A DNA stretch of 64,000 nt from Pyrobaculum oguniense TE7 (GCA_000247545.1 CP003316.1:1645233-1709232); one strand, 5' to 3'. Positions 51,785 through 60,573 are shown, numbered from the stretch's first letter. Notes: generated by a model not told the origin, from the letters alone. Numbers and translations: made by a program.

Positions 51785-52593
51785 ATATGCCTAGAGGCGT
51801 AGAAAAAGGCCAGGGCTCCCATCACCGCGTTGATCAACGGAAACCGCCAGTACCACTTCTCCACTAGGTGCGGCCTGGCGAAGAGGTAGAGGGCAATCGC
51901 AGGATAGACGAAGGAAGGGGCGGCCATGAGGTCCCTAGCGGTGAGCAGTACCGCCGAGGCAAGCCAATTGGCCAAAACGAAGAGCAAAGTACCCCTTCTC
52001 CCCAGCGCCACAGCCACTGTTCTCAGACCCGCCCTTTTGTCTGGTTCGATATCCGGAACCGCAGATAGGGCGTGCATGCCGGCAGTCCAGGCGATGCCCG
52101 CCGCCCATGCCCAGTGTGGCATGATTTTGCCAGACGCCGCGTAGTAGCCCAGCGCCGCCGGAACGATGTAAAGCCAGTTGCTGTAGGAGTCGAGAAACGG
52201 CCTCGCCTTGAGCCTGGCGGGCGGGGCGCTGTAAATAGCCGACAGCGCGATGTACAAGGCGAGTAGCGCGGCGGCTGTTGGGTCGAAGGCTAGGGGTATC
52301 CCCGCCGCGGCAGACACAGCCACGGCGCCGGCGAGCGCATCGGCGGATCCGTCGGCGGAGCGCTCGGGGCCCTTCTTCTTGGGGTTGAACTTGTCGGTGT
52401 CTATGTCGAATATGTCGTTTATGCCGTATAGGTAGAGGTTGGCAAAGAAGAGGAAGTAGAACACGCCGTACAAGAACATCGGGTTTGCGAAATCCCACAG
52501 CCCCCCGGCACCGGCGCCGTATCCGACGAGAAAAGGCCCCGCCGTGTACAGCCAGAACCGGGGCCTGCTGTGAACAAATAGCTCCCTCAACAT
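51766..52593 (-). CDS. UbiA-family prenyltransferase, probable lycopene elongase
   Basis: A 275-residue polytopic UbiA protein. The first aspartate motif is GINDIFDIDTDKFNPKKKGP (about residue 57), a form found in lycopene elongases of haloarchaea and actinobacteria (ND-x-F-D-x-D-x-D-x-x-N-P-K-K); the second motif is SAVPDIEPDKRAG (D-x-x-x-D). These enzymes add C5 units from dimethylallyl diphosphate to the ends of lycopene and often hydrate them, giving C45/C50 carotenoids. Placed between crtB and a glycosyltransferase, that role fits well. Menaquinone or lipid prenyltransferases share the fold and cannot be wholly ruled out. Confidence 0.83.
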   Translation of the reverse strand: MLRELFVHSRPRFWLYTAGPFLVGYGAGAGGLWDFANPMFLYGVFYFLFFANLYLYGINDIFDIDTDKFNPKKKGPERSADGSADALAGAVAVSAAAGIPLAFDPTAAALLALYIALSAIYSAPPARLKARPFLDSYSNWLYIVPAALGYYAASGKIMPHWAWAAGIAWTAGMHALSAVPDIEPDKRAGLRTVAVALGRRGTLLFVLANWLASAVLLTARDLMAAPSFVYPAIALYLFARPHLVEKWYWRFPLINAVMGALAFFYASRHIWTGLL

Positions 52594-52597
52594 GTCC

Positions 52598-53395
52598 TCA
52601 CGGCGCTAGTGAATTTTTCACCCATAACAGCACCACGTCGCGAAAACTAGGCCTCACCTTGCGCCTCAACACGAGACTAGGTTGCTTAGAGATAATCATG
52701 GCGGTCCTCTTGTAAAGGTCCGAGGCCGTCTTTATAGCTGGGCGGTACCTCCTTGGTATGTACTTGTACCCCTTCTCGGCCTCTCTCTGCACGGCGTGGT
52801 AGCGCGCCAATTCGTAGCGGATGAGCTCGTCGAAATGGGGGCCAGGCCTTATATCGCTCAACCCGAACTTGGCCAGATCCTCTTCGGGGATGTAAACCCG
52901 CCCCAGCCTCAAATCCTCCCCCACGTCCCTAATAATGTTGATAAGCTGGTAGGCCCTGCCCAGAAGCATCGCATATGGATGGGACTCGCGAGGTAGGCCT
53001 AGTATCCGAGCCATGAAGAGGCCTATCACCTCGGCCGAGCCGTACATATAGCGGAGGAGCTCACCATATGTGGCGTACCTCTGCTTATATAGATCCATCT
53101 CCATAGACTCCATAAAGGCTTCGACCCACCTCCTGTCAAAGCCGCGTCGTGCGGCCAGCTCGGCGAAGTCGCCTATTACAGGTGGACTGACGCGCCCATC
53201 CAAGGCGGCGTCTAGAAGCCTCCACGCGCGATAGAAGTGCTCGACCAGCGGCCTAGGCCTATCCACTAGGTCATCGACGTACCTAACAAAGGCGTAGAGC
53301 ACCGCCACCTCGTCCCTAACGGCCCTCGGGAACAAGTTGCTGGAGTAGAAGAAGTTCCGCCCTACTCTGAAAAAGGCGTAGTGTATGCTAGACAT
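52598..53395 (-). CDS. crtB: Phytoene synthase CrtB
   Basis: A 265-residue protein with the two aspartate-rich motifs of head-to-head prenyl synthases: YVDDLVD (residues 40-46) and INIIRDVGEDLRLGRVYIP (about 150-168). The start is ATG 53395, overlapping the crtI stop by 8 nt; the longer frame to 53482 lies inside crtI. It condenses two geranylgeranyl diphosphates to phytoene at the membrane. GGPP is available from archaeal lipid synthesis, so no crtE is needed nearby. Confidence 0.92.
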   Translation of the reverse strand: MSSIHYAFFRVGRNFFYSSNLFPRAVRDEVAVLYAFVRYVDDLVDRPRPLVEHFYRAWRLLDAALDGRVSPPVIGDFAELAARRGFDRRWVEAFMESMEMDLYKQRYATYGELLRYMYGSAEVIGLFMARILGLPRESHPYAMLLGRAYQLINIIRDVGEDLRLGRVYIPEEDLAKFGLSDIRPGPHFDELIRYELARYHAVQREAEKGYKYIPRRYRPAIKTASDLYKRTAMIISKQPSLVLRRKVRPSFRDVVLLWVKNSLAP

Positions 53396-54785
53396 AGTAC
53401 CGGGCCAAGATGTACGCCGAGGCAAGCACTGATGGCACGCCGATGCCCGGATGGGTGTACTGCCCCACGAAGTACAGCCCACGAACCACTCGGCTTCTCA
53501 TTAAAGGCCTGCCCAGGGCGGTCTGGCGTAGCGTGTGCCTGGGGCCAAGCGCCGTGCACTGGTAGGCGCCGTAGTAGTCGCAGAAGAAGCGGCTGGGAAA
53601 CTCCGCCAGCGTCTCGGCCGAGCCGCCGGTGGCCTCCGCCGCTAGCTTCTCGGCTAGCCCCCTTGGCCAATAGTCTACTCCAGGCGGCGAAGGCACTAGG
53701 ATAAACATGCTTGACCTCCCGGGCGGGGCCCAGTCGGGCTCCACTACGCTGGGCACGTGGAGGTAGAAAGAGGGGAGCTGAGGCATATCCCTGCCGCCGG
53801 TAAGGGCCGATAGGTGGCGCTCCCACTCAGAGATGTATATCAAGTGGGGCGGCCCCTCCCACCGATCCCCGCTCAGCAACGCCATATACGCAGACGGCGC
53901 CATCTTGACCCGGCCCCAGTAAGCCTCGCCGTAAGATCTGTACCGGGGCTCCAGAAGCTCCTCGCCTCGCTTGTAGTCGGCGTTGACCACCACCACGTCC
54001 GACCCCAAAACCCCGCTGGCTGTCTCCACGCCCCTCACTTTGCCGCCCTCCACCAAAATCCTCCTCGCCGCTGTGCATGACCTGAAGTCTACCCCCAGTC
54101 GGGCCCCGGCTTCTATTAAATTACGGATAACAGCGGCGAAGCCGCCCTTAGGCGCCTTAACACCTCTCACGAAAACGGAGTAGTTAAGAAGTAGGCCGTA
54201 GAGCGCGGGCAACTCGCGCGGGGGGCTCCCCAGAAACATGCTGTCATACTCCAAAAGGCGCTGTATTAAAGGCGATTTAAACCTCCTCTCCACAAGGCTT
54301 CCGAAACTGGTCACGAGGTACTTGGCGAAACCTACCCCGGCCCTTGCGGCCGACAGCATGTCGAGCCACGTCTCGTACTTTCTCAGCAACATGTGCTCCA
54401 CGACAACATGATACAGCCTGCCAGCTTCGCGCATGAGCTCAACAAAACGATCCCCCGCCCCCCGCTCCAGCTCTTCAAGGCGTTGCGGCAGATCTCTCCC
54501 TACCTCGATCTTGCCGTGGCTCCTGTCCACGAACATCATACTGGGGTTAAGCTCAGCCACCTCGTACGTCCTACCGCCGATCTCGCCCAACACCTTGTCT
54601 ATGACGTCGTCCATAAGGTACCACGTAGGACCTATCTCGACCCTGTGGCCACGGATGTCGTAAAGAACAGATCTACCGCCAAGTCTACAGTTCTTCTCTA
54701 CCAAAACAACCTCGTAGCCCCGTTTTGCGAGCAAAGCAGCAGAGGCCAACCCGCCGAAGCCGCCCCCTATTACGACAGCCCTCAT
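53388..54785 (-). CDS. crtI: Phytoene desaturase CrtI
   Basis: A 465-residue FAD enzyme: dinucleotide-binding VIGGGFGGLASAALLAKRGY at the N-terminus, RSVLYDIRGHRVEIGPTWYL (substrate-end motif), and the C-terminal GLYFVGQYTHPGIGVPSVLA signature of CrtI. It dehydrogenates phytoene to lycopene or neurosporene. First gene of the operon; a TATA-like TTATAAACA lies about 24 nt upstream. A symmetrical 31-bp element is found 190 nt upstream. Confidence 0.92.
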   Translation of the reverse strand: MRAVVIGGGFGGLASAALLAKRGYEVVLVEKNCRLGGRSVLYDIRGHRVEIGPTWYLMDDVIDKVLGEIGGRTYEVAELNPSMMFVDRSHGKIEVGRDLPQRLEELERGAGDRFVELMREAGRLYHVVVEHMLLRKYETWLDMLSAARAGVGFAKYLVTSFGSLVERRFKSPLIQRLLEYDSMFLGSPPRELPALYGLLLNYSVFVRGVKAPKGGFAAVIRNLIEAGARLGVDFRSCTAARRILVEGGKVRGVETASGVLGSDVVVVNADYKRGEELLEPRYRSYGEAYWGRVKMAPSAYMALLSGDRWEGPPHLIYISEWERHLSALTGGRDMPQLPSFYLHVPSVVEPDWAPPGRSSMFILVPSPPGVDYWPRGLAEKLAAEATGGSAETLAEFPSRFFCDYYGAYQCTALGPRHTLRQTALGRPLMRSRVVRGLYFVGQYTHPGIGVPSVLASAYILARYYV

Positions 54786-54812
54786 GAAAGCTTGCCGTTA
54801 ATCTTATAAACA

Positions 54813-55152
54813 TCTTTGTAAAACTATTTGTTACAGATAGACCCCTACCCCCGGTTAAGGACTCGCGACTACTTAAATCGAATAGGGGTATCCAGTGCTT
54901 CGCTATGCCACCCCCTGCGGTATCATTTGCGATATGGTTGTCATTGAATACTAGGTAAGTGCGTTTGGAAAACTGTCACCTACTGTGTCACAGTGACTGA
55001 CAGCTATCTTAGATCATACAGAAATTGGGATTAGCGACCACTTCTCCAAATGTTTCATTATTAGTATTGTGTCAAGCCCAACACGGTGTTGAAAGTAGCT
55101 GCGGTAATACCAGCCTAAAATTAACTTTCACGACACTGTTCGGTTGGTACAT
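54813..55152. other. Regulatory spacer between crtI and the 55180 gene
   Basis: 340 bases without a gene between divergent transcription units. It holds the nested palindrome at 54973-55003 and a second A/T-rich zone near 55140. Nothing else recognised. Confidence 0.4.
54973..55003. promoter_or_regulatory. Nested 31-bp palindrome (operator candidate)
   Basis: Arms CTGTCA and TGACAG enclose an inner ACTGTG-T-CACAGT, all symmetrical about position 54988, with 3-nt spacers on both sides. It could be a two-site operator for a dimeric regulator or an RNA hairpin. It lies midway between divergent genes crtI and 55180. Confidence 0.5.
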
Positions 55153-55179
55153 GTTAAAATATAGTTAGTTTCTACACTT

Positions 55180-55437
55180 GTGGAGGTGGCGATTGCAAGT
55201 ATTGTATTAGCTTTCCTAATGGGTATTGGGCTAGTTGCTCATTTGAAGACAAAGATGCCTAAGTTTTTAAAAGCTGTGGGAGTGGCCCAGCTGGCCCTTG
55301 CCATAGGCATAGCGCTCTACGTCGCTGTGACCCCCCTCCACGAAGAGCAGGTAATGTTCTACCTCTTCCTCGCTGCGATTTTGTGGGCCCTGGCATATAT
55401 GGAAAGGTCGAGGTGGCGATATGTCGCTACTCGATAA
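55180..55437 (+). CDS. Small membrane protein, unknown
   Basis: An 85-residue protein from GTG 55180, with TATA-like TTAAAATAT about 20-27 nt upstream. Three hydrophobic helices: VAIASIVLAFLMGIGLVAHL, GVAQLALAIGIALYVAV, VMFYLFLAAILWALAYM. The tail (RSRWRYVATR) overlaps the next gene. No family recognised. Confidence 0.6.
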   Translation: MEVAIASIVLAFLMGIGLVAHLKTKMPKFLKAVGVAQLALAIGIALYVAVTPLHEEQVMFYLFLAAILWALAYMERSRWRYVATR

Positions 55438-55918
55438 GCTTAGGAGCAAATACGAGGAAGAGGGCTGGAAGAGGCTAGGGGGGTTGCCCCTTGAGGCTTA
55501 TATCCTCGAGCTTTTCCTCGAGAGAAGACCCGTCCTCTTCCCCGGCGCTGTAGTCGAGAAATACTCCATATACGTCGTAGACTTCCCAACGGCGATGTCG
55601 GTTGCGACTAAAGAACAGGTAGTTAATACTCTGCAAACCACCTGGGATATAGTCCAGACATTAAATCTCTGGTCACCGAGCCACTATATGAGCACTGTAA
55701 GACTGGTGGTGCTTTCAAATTCTGTCGGCGACGACGTTAAAAACCTAGCAGTTAAGTACAGGAAGATTAGGGGGGTAAGGCTTGGTCTCCACGGCTTGAT
55801 TAGGCAATACCTTGTAGTTGTTGACACCGGCCGGGGAAAAATCTACGCTCATAAAGACTTGAAAAAACAGATAGGGTTATTCGAAGAACTATTTTCTGAA
55901 CCTCAGCGGGGGCCTTAG
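55421..55918 (+). CDS. Uncharacterised soluble protein
   Basis: A 165-residue protein that overlaps the upstream small membrane protein gene by 17 nt. The N-terminal LLDKLRSKYEEEGWKRLGGL is helical; then alternating strands (SIYVVDFPTAMSV, VRLVVLSNSVGDDV, LVVVDTGRGKIYAHKDLKKQ). No family recognised. Its 3' end overlaps the convergent cstA gene by 30 nt. Confidence 0.6.
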   Translation: MSLLDKLRSKYEEEGWKRLGGLPLEAYILELFLERRPVLFPGAVVEKYSIYVVDFPTAMSVATKEQVVNTLQTTWDIVQTLNLWSPSHYMSTVRLVVLSNSVGDDVKNLAVKYRKIRGVRLGLHGLIRQYLVVVDTGRGKIYAHKDLKKQIGLFEELFSEPQRGP

Positions 55919-57739
55919 CTGGTTTAAAAACCTCACAAAGTCGCCTAACGGGCCGCGGGGCAATGCGTAGAGCCTCTGCGATGCGTATCCCTCGCCGCCG
56001 CCTTTCACACCTTCTGCATCCACGTACTGCGGCTCTTTCGGCCTCTTCGCAGATCTGAACCAGCGTATAGTTGCGAACAGTATGAGAAAAGCGAGTACCA
56101 CAGTCGCTAAGGCCAAGAGCAGTATTAGAATGAAGACGGGGAGGTACAGCGCATCAGCCAAGGCTTTGCCAGTCTGCTGACCATATATACGCGAATACTC
56201 AGTATAGATAGACTGGATTAAAGGATTCTTCTGTGGACCGCCGGGCAAGGTGAAGAGCCATACGGCTATGGTGTGTATCAACGCAGTTAGAGTGGTGGCG
56301 TACATGTAGACAATACCCGGTATTAAGAACCAAATCCTCCTCCCATAAGATGCCAACACCACCGCGACTGTCGTTATAGCAAGTGCCACCAATACCTGGT
56401 TGACTGAGCCGAAGAGAGTCCACAGAGGCGTGGCAGCACCCGCCAGCGCCACTCCAAGAGATATCGCAAAACCTATAAAGCTTGCCACGTAGATGTTCCT
56501 CACGCCGAATAATTCGTATACAACGTACCTCGTGAGTCTCATAGAGGAGTCCATGGAGGTGAAGCCAAATGCCGTGGCTACCAAGGCTGCGAACGTAATT
56601 AATACTTTCACGTCAATGAAGGGCAATATCACATGAAGGAAACGCCCCCAACCAGTGACTGCTGCGCCGAGGCCAGGCGTGTACTCTCCCCAAGACAGCG
56701 CCATGGTTACAGCCATAAGTGATGTAATGCCAAGAAAACCTTCTCCGAGCATCGCGCCGTAACCTATGTGCCTGATATACTTCTCATTCGGCAACTGCTT
56801 CGCAGTAGTGCCGCTACTCACCAGCGAGTGGACTCCGCTCGCCGCGCCACATGCTATCAGAACACTGACGTATGGCCACACAGGTCTGTTCGCTATGTCT
56901 AGTCCGTATTTAAAAACCTCTTGCGTATTAACCAGCGGTGCTTGAATCGGGAAGTTCCCAATTAAAGCTCCAATTATACCGCCGCCGACACCGGCGAGAA
57001 GTAGGAAGGTATTAAGGTAGTCGCGTGGTTGAAGCAGTAGCCAAACTGGAAGTATAGACGCGACAAAGGCGTATATCATCAAGATTACTATCCACTCCAC
57101 TATGCCAAGTTTTATTGGATACAGAAAGCCCAGCCAAACCCCTAGCACGATAAATACAAGACCAGCTAAGGTAGAAATGACCAAGTTCACTCCCACTCTG
57201 TACAAAAGGATGCCCGTAATAATTGCTCCTAGCATAAATACCCACGTAGCTGTGGCCGCCTCTGGCGAGGTGCCGATCCACATTGTTGCGATCAAAACAC
57301 TGAAGACAGCATTCACAACTACCAACAAAATGAAGACAATTGCTAGGAAGAACTTCCTCAGAGAATCTCCGAGATACCTCCCAGCTATTGACATCACGGA
57401 GAGACCGCCGTGGCGCACAGATACGAATAGCGACGTCATGTCCTGCACAGCGCCGATAAAGACGGTGCCCAACACTATCCAGAGAAATGCCGGCAGGAAT
57501 CCAAACACCGCCGCGATTGCTGGGCCGGCAATTGGGCCCAGCCCCGCCACTGTGGCGAAGTGGTGGCCAAATAACACTACTGGGTTGCTCGGGACGTAGT
57601 CGACGTTATCTCTTTTTCTATGTGCTGGGGTTGGCCTACCTGGATCTACTCCCATTGATCTCTCAATTATAGTGGCGTACCACCGGAATGCTGCAAAAAA
57701 TACTACTATTACAATTAATGCAATAATTGTACTGCTCAT
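55889..57739 (-). CDS. cstA: Carbon starvation protein CstA-like transporter
   Basis: A 616-residue protein with about 16 hydrophobic segments and CstA hallmarks: NPVVLFGHHFATVAGLGPIAGPAIAAVFGF (in two parts, residues 51-80), VQDMTSLFVSVRHGGLSVMS, and SGTTAKQLPNEKYIRHIGYG. CstA proteins import peptides or pyruvate when carbon is short. Archaeal homologues usually lack the long C-terminal extension, as here. Starts at ATG 57739; the upstream spacer is shared with the divergent small gene at 57812. Confidence 0.92.
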   Translation of the reverse strand: MSSTIIALIVIVVFFAAFRWYATIIERSMGVDPGRPTPAHRKRDNVDYVPSNPVVLFGHHFATVAGLGPIAGPAIAAVFGFLPAFLWIVLGTVFIGAVQDMTSLFVSVRHGGLSVMSIAGRYLGDSLRKFFLAIVFILLVVVNAVFSVLIATMWIGTSPEAATATWVFMLGAIITGILLYRVGVNLVISTLAGLVFIVLGVWLGFLYPIKLGIVEWIVILMIYAFVASILPVWLLLQPRDYLNTFLLLAGVGGGIIGALIGNFPIQAPLVNTQEVFKYGLDIANRPVWPYVSVLIACGAASGVHSLVSSGTTAKQLPNEKYIRHIGYGAMLGEGFLGITSLMAVTMALSWGEYTPGLGAAVTGWGRFLHVILPFIDVKVLITFAALVATAFGFTSMDSSMRLTRYVVYELFGVRNIYVASFIGFAISLGVALAGAATPLWTLFGSVNQVLVALAITTVAVVLASYGRRIWFLIPGIVYMYATTLTALIHTIAVWLFTLPGGPQKNPLIQSIYTEYSRIYGQQTGKALADALYLPVFILILLLALATVVLAFLILFATIRWFRSAKRPKEPQYVDAEGVKGGGEGYASQRLYALPRGPLGDFVRFLNQLRPPLRFRK

Positions 57740-57770
57740 TTGAAGCGGAAAAACATTAGTATTTAAGGTT

Positions 57771-57780
57771 TTCTTATGAA
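57771..57780. promoter_or_regulatory. TTCTTATGAA between cstA and the Get3 operon
   Basis: 9 of 10 bases as in the pst palindrome; 32-41 nt from the cstA start and the same from the 57812 start. Symmetry may be coincidence. Confidence 0.3.
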
Positions 57781-57811
57781 AAAATTTATATATCCTTATA
57801 TACGCCGCTTT

Positions 57812-58138
57812 GTGTGTACAAACTCATATGTTCTTGAGAGAATTGAAAGATACTTTAAAATGCTGAGAAGCTATAAGAAAGACGTTGAAAGGTCAGTATC
57901 CGACTTAGAGAAGAAAGGAAAACTAGACAGAGGGCGGCTTGAGAAATACCTAGAGCTATTCAGCGATCCAGAGCTAGATAAGGTTCTAGACTACATAGGT
58001 ATCTTCAAGATAGACCCTAAGAAGGAGATTCTTGACCCCTTAAAGGAATCTCTTGACCTAATGAAGAGATTTTTGGAAAGTGGAGACCTTTCAATTGGTA
58101 AGAAATTAGTCGAGGCTACGAGGAGGATAAATGTTTGA
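57812..58138 (+). CDS. Small helical protein upstream of Get3
   Basis: A 108-residue protein taken from GTG 57812, placed about 26 nt after TATA-like TTTATATAT (57785-57793); an upstream ATG (57776) lies before that box and a downstream one is at 57863. Highly charged helices: RYFKMLRSYKKDVERSVSDL, PLKESLDLMKRFLESGDLSI. No family recognised. First of three overlapping genes ending with the ArsA/Get3 ATPase. Confidence 0.55.
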   Translation: MCTNSYVLERIERYFKMLRSYKKDVERSVSDLEKKGKLDRGRLEKYLELFSDPELDKVLDYIGIFKIDPKKEILDPLKESLDLMKRFLESGDLSIGKKLVEATRRINV

Positions 58139-58364
58139 AAAAATTCGCCTTTTCTTCAAGGGGATATTCGAACATAAGCTTTTCGGAGCCATTGAAGAAG
58201 ATCTGCATAGAAAAGACGTTGCAATGAGGTTATTTGTGCTAAGCGAATTCGCAGGTTTGCCCAACCCACTCTCCTACATACTTCTGGATATCATGCCTTA
58301 CTTACTTGCATCGGGGGGGTTTGAGGAGGCTTTTGAGGAGCCTAGCCTAGATTTCCACCCATGA
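58131..58364 (+). CDS. Small uncharacterised protein
   Basis: A 77-residue protein overlapping both neighbours (8 nt before, 4 nt after). N-terminal EKIRLFFKGIFEHKLFGAIEE, then VAMRLFVLSEFAGLPNPLSY and a mostly apolar LLDIMPYLLASGGFEEAFEEP. It has no clear membrane segment. The pattern FAGLPNPLSYILLDIMPYL looks like an interaction helix. Likely functions with Get3, by operon position. Confidence 0.6.
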   Translation: MFEKIRLFFKGIFEHKLFGAIEEDLHRKDVAMRLFVLSEFAGLPNPLSYILLDIMPYLLASGGFEEAFEEPSLDFHP

Positions 58365-59266
58365 CTCACCTAGTTTTCCTCGGGGGGAAGGGTGGCGTGG
58401 GGAAGACCACCTTGTCGTGTGCCATAGCCTACCAACTTGCCGTTGCTGGACGCAGGACATTGTTAGTATCCACAGATCCTGCGCACAGTGTGGGGGATGT
58501 GTTAGACATGGAGATAGGGCCCGCTCCTCGACGTGTTGTGGAGAACCTGTACGCTGTTGAGCTTGATTTGGAAAAAGTAGCTTTGGAGAAGGGGAAGCGG
58601 GTGATAGAAGTAGCGGCGAAGATAGTGCCGCCTGACATATACGAAGCTTTTAGTAAATACGTCGACGCCGTGGTTAGGGGTCCGGGGGTCGATGAATATG
58701 TCCTAGTAGAAAAAACTTTGGATTATGCCAACTCGGGTTACGACTTCGTAGTTTTTGACACTGCGCCAATTGGGCACACTTTCAAGTTGCTACAGCTTCC
58801 TGATCTTCTAAGGCGGTGGCTTGAACTCCTTAAACGACAGAGATTGACATATGTTAAATTGTCTAGAAATATAGCAAAACTTAAAGGCGAGACCCATCGT
58901 AGTGATCCCCTACTTGATTTCCTAGAAGCAACAGCAAAAAGAATAGAGGCAACTGCTCGAATTTTAAAAGACCCCAACGCTACAAGCTTCTTCCTAGTCG
59001 CGAATCCCGAAAAAGTGGTTCTTGACGAGACAATACGTTTTATAGAAAGGCTAAAGGAATTGGGGATACCGTTAAAGGGTGTTATAATGAACAAACACCG
59101 TGAACAGATTACCCCCAGAGTGCGCCACATGATTGAAAAAATTTCAAACTATATAGTAGCCTACGTATCGAACAACGAAGACGAGGTATACGGCATTGAG
59201 AAAATCGCCGCTATGGGGAAAATGATCGGATCTGTACTACAGATACTAAACCAGTCGGGCAAGTGA
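58361..59266 (+). CDS. ArsA/Get3-family ATPase
   Basis: A 301-residue SIMIBI ATPase with deviant Walker A GGKGGVGKTT (residues 8-17), A-loop VSTDPAHSVGDVL, switch II VVFDTAPIGHTFKLL and ARFxxNKxE-like MNKHREQITPRVRHM. Archaeal members resemble Get3, which moves tail-anchored membrane proteins, more than bacterial arsenite pumps; no ArsB gene is present. Two small partner genes precede it with overlapping ends. Confidence 0.88.
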   Translation: MTHLVFLGGKGGVGKTTLSCAIAYQLAVAGRRTLLVSTDPAHSVGDVLDMEIGPAPRRVVENLYAVELDLEKVALEKGKRVIEVAAKIVPPDIYEAFSKYVDAVVRGPGVDEYVLVEKTLDYANSGYDFVVFDTAPIGHTFKLLQLPDLLRRWLELLKRQRLTYVKLSRNIAKLKGETHRSDPLLDFLEATAKRIEATARILKDPNATSFFLVANPEKVVLDETIRFIERLKELGIPLKGVIMNKHREQITPRVRHMIEKISNYIVAYVSNNEDEVYGIEKIAAMGKMIGSVLQILNQSGK

Positions 59267-59438
59267 AGATCTACTTGCGTAACTCTTATGGTTAATGTGC
59301 GCAGAACCTCCAGGAAAGAGAAGATACCTCTTTGATAACTGCCCTTTTAGGCTCTCGCTTGGGGATCAACAAAATTTTGAGAGTCTTGATCCTGTCTCCT
59401 TCGAATAAAAACAGAATTATATGTAAATTTTTAATAAC

Positions 59439-59819
59439 ATGATTTCTGAAGAACACAAACTAACAGTTAAGGCAATTAGGGAATTTGTGGATTAGTACGT
59501 AAGGCCTAAGGCGAGTGGCATCGACAAGGGGGATTACCCGAGGCAACTGTCAAGACAGCTGGGGAAGATGAACCTCCTTACCTCGACGCTCCCGCAAGAT
59601 GTGGGAGGGGCAAGCGCAGACGCCTTGACACACATATTGATTGTGGAGGAGTTGGCCAGGGCAAGCCGAGCCTCGCCACTATTTTGGAAGTCCAGAGCTC
59701 CATGCTCGCGGAGGACCTGTACCACAACGGCAACAAGATGCACAGAGAAGAGGTTGTCCCGAAGCTTGCCTCCGGCGAGGCCGTTGGCGCCTTCACCCTC
59801 TCGGAGCCTTGTTGCGGCT
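59439..59819 (+). pseudogene. Acyl-CoA dehydrogenase fragment
   Basis: The start and about a quarter of an ACAD gene remain: ISEEHKLTVKAIREFVD then TAG (about 59491), YVRPKASGIDKGDYPRQLSR, LPQDVGGASADALTHILIVE, and after a shift near 59660 VQSSMLAEDLYHNGNKMHRE and SGEAVGAFTLSEPCCG. It ends just after the EPCCG motif, where unrelated sequence follows. An in-frame stop, a frameshift and a 3' truncation show it is dead. Confidence 0.85.
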
Positions 59820-59924
59820 TAGTAAACTTCCAAAGCCTGGCGGTGGCCCAGGTTAGTAGTCTTTAGCCTCTCGTTGTTTATAAGGGTCATTAGCATTTGT
59901 TCACAGGGCGGCCGCAACTTTGGG

Positions 59925-60362
59925 CTATACGAAGAGGCACTCCACACCTTCTTGCGCCGCGGTGCTGCAGAGCTTTTCGTCCCCAGTGACGAGCGGCGAT
60001 TGCACATTTACGGCAGACGCTATCTGCAAGGCGTCTGCTATGTAGAGCCCGTGCTTCTCCACGTATTTGCCCGCGTCAAGGATTAGGGCCACTGTCAGCG
60101 GGACGAGCCTCATCGCGCCGAGCCTCGTCAGCCTCCTCACGTCGCCCAGCAATCTCCCCCGTAGCACCGGGTACACGTCCAGCCTCCCCGCCTTTCTCGC
60201 GGCCTTGTGCATAGCCGACATGGCCTCCCCAATATTAAAAAGGCTGGTGTACAACAAGGCGTCTCCATTGTAGGCGTCGATGAACATCTTCCTCACTCTG
60301 TCCGAGCCAGGCTCCTTGATATACCTCTTAACCAACGCGCTGGTGTCAAGATATAGCTTCAT
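59925..60362 (-). CDS. vapC: VapC-type PIN toxin
   Basis: A 145-residue PIN protein: LDTSALVKRYIKEPG (first Asp, residue 5-6), NIGEAMSAMHK (Glu), LYIADALQIASAV (Asp), LVTGDEKLCSTA (Asp). It is an Mg2+-dependent RNase. The ATG lies 17 nt inside the vapB gene end, the classic VapBC arrangement. It sits just inside the right-hand tRNA-Arg gene. Confidence 0.9.
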   Translation of the reverse strand: MKLYLDTSALVKRYIKEPGSDRVRKMFIDAYNGDALLYTSLFNIGEAMSAMHKAARKAGRLDVYPVLRGRLLGDVRRLTRLGAMRLVPLTVALILDAGKYVEKHGLYIADALQIASAVNVQSPLVTGDEKLCSTAAQEGVECLFV

Positions 60363-60573
60363 CTCTCATCCCTCTCACCACAGCCGATGCTACCACCCCT
60401 AGATCCATTGGGTCGAAGTCCAGCTCCTCAGAGGCCGCGGGCACCTCGGCGAAGTACTCCCGCAGAATCCTCTCAAGCATCTGGGAGACGTCCACACCCT
60501 CACGCGCCGCTTCCTCCCTGAGCCTCCTCCACACCGCCGCGTCGATATATATGCTGGTACGAATTTTCTCCAT
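60346..60573 (-). CDS. vapB: VapB-type antitoxin (ribbon-helix-helix)
   Basis: A 75-residue protein: KIRTSIYIDAAVWRRLREEA is a ribbon-helix-helix beginning and VSQMLERILREYF the second helix; the acidic C-terminus (SEELDFDPMDLG) would block the toxin. Co-translated with vapC, and expected to repress its own promoter. Confidence 0.85.
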   Translation of the reverse strand: MEKIRTSIYIDAAVWRRLREEAAREGVDVSQMLERILREYFAEVPAASEELDFDPMDLGVVASAVVRGMRDEAIS

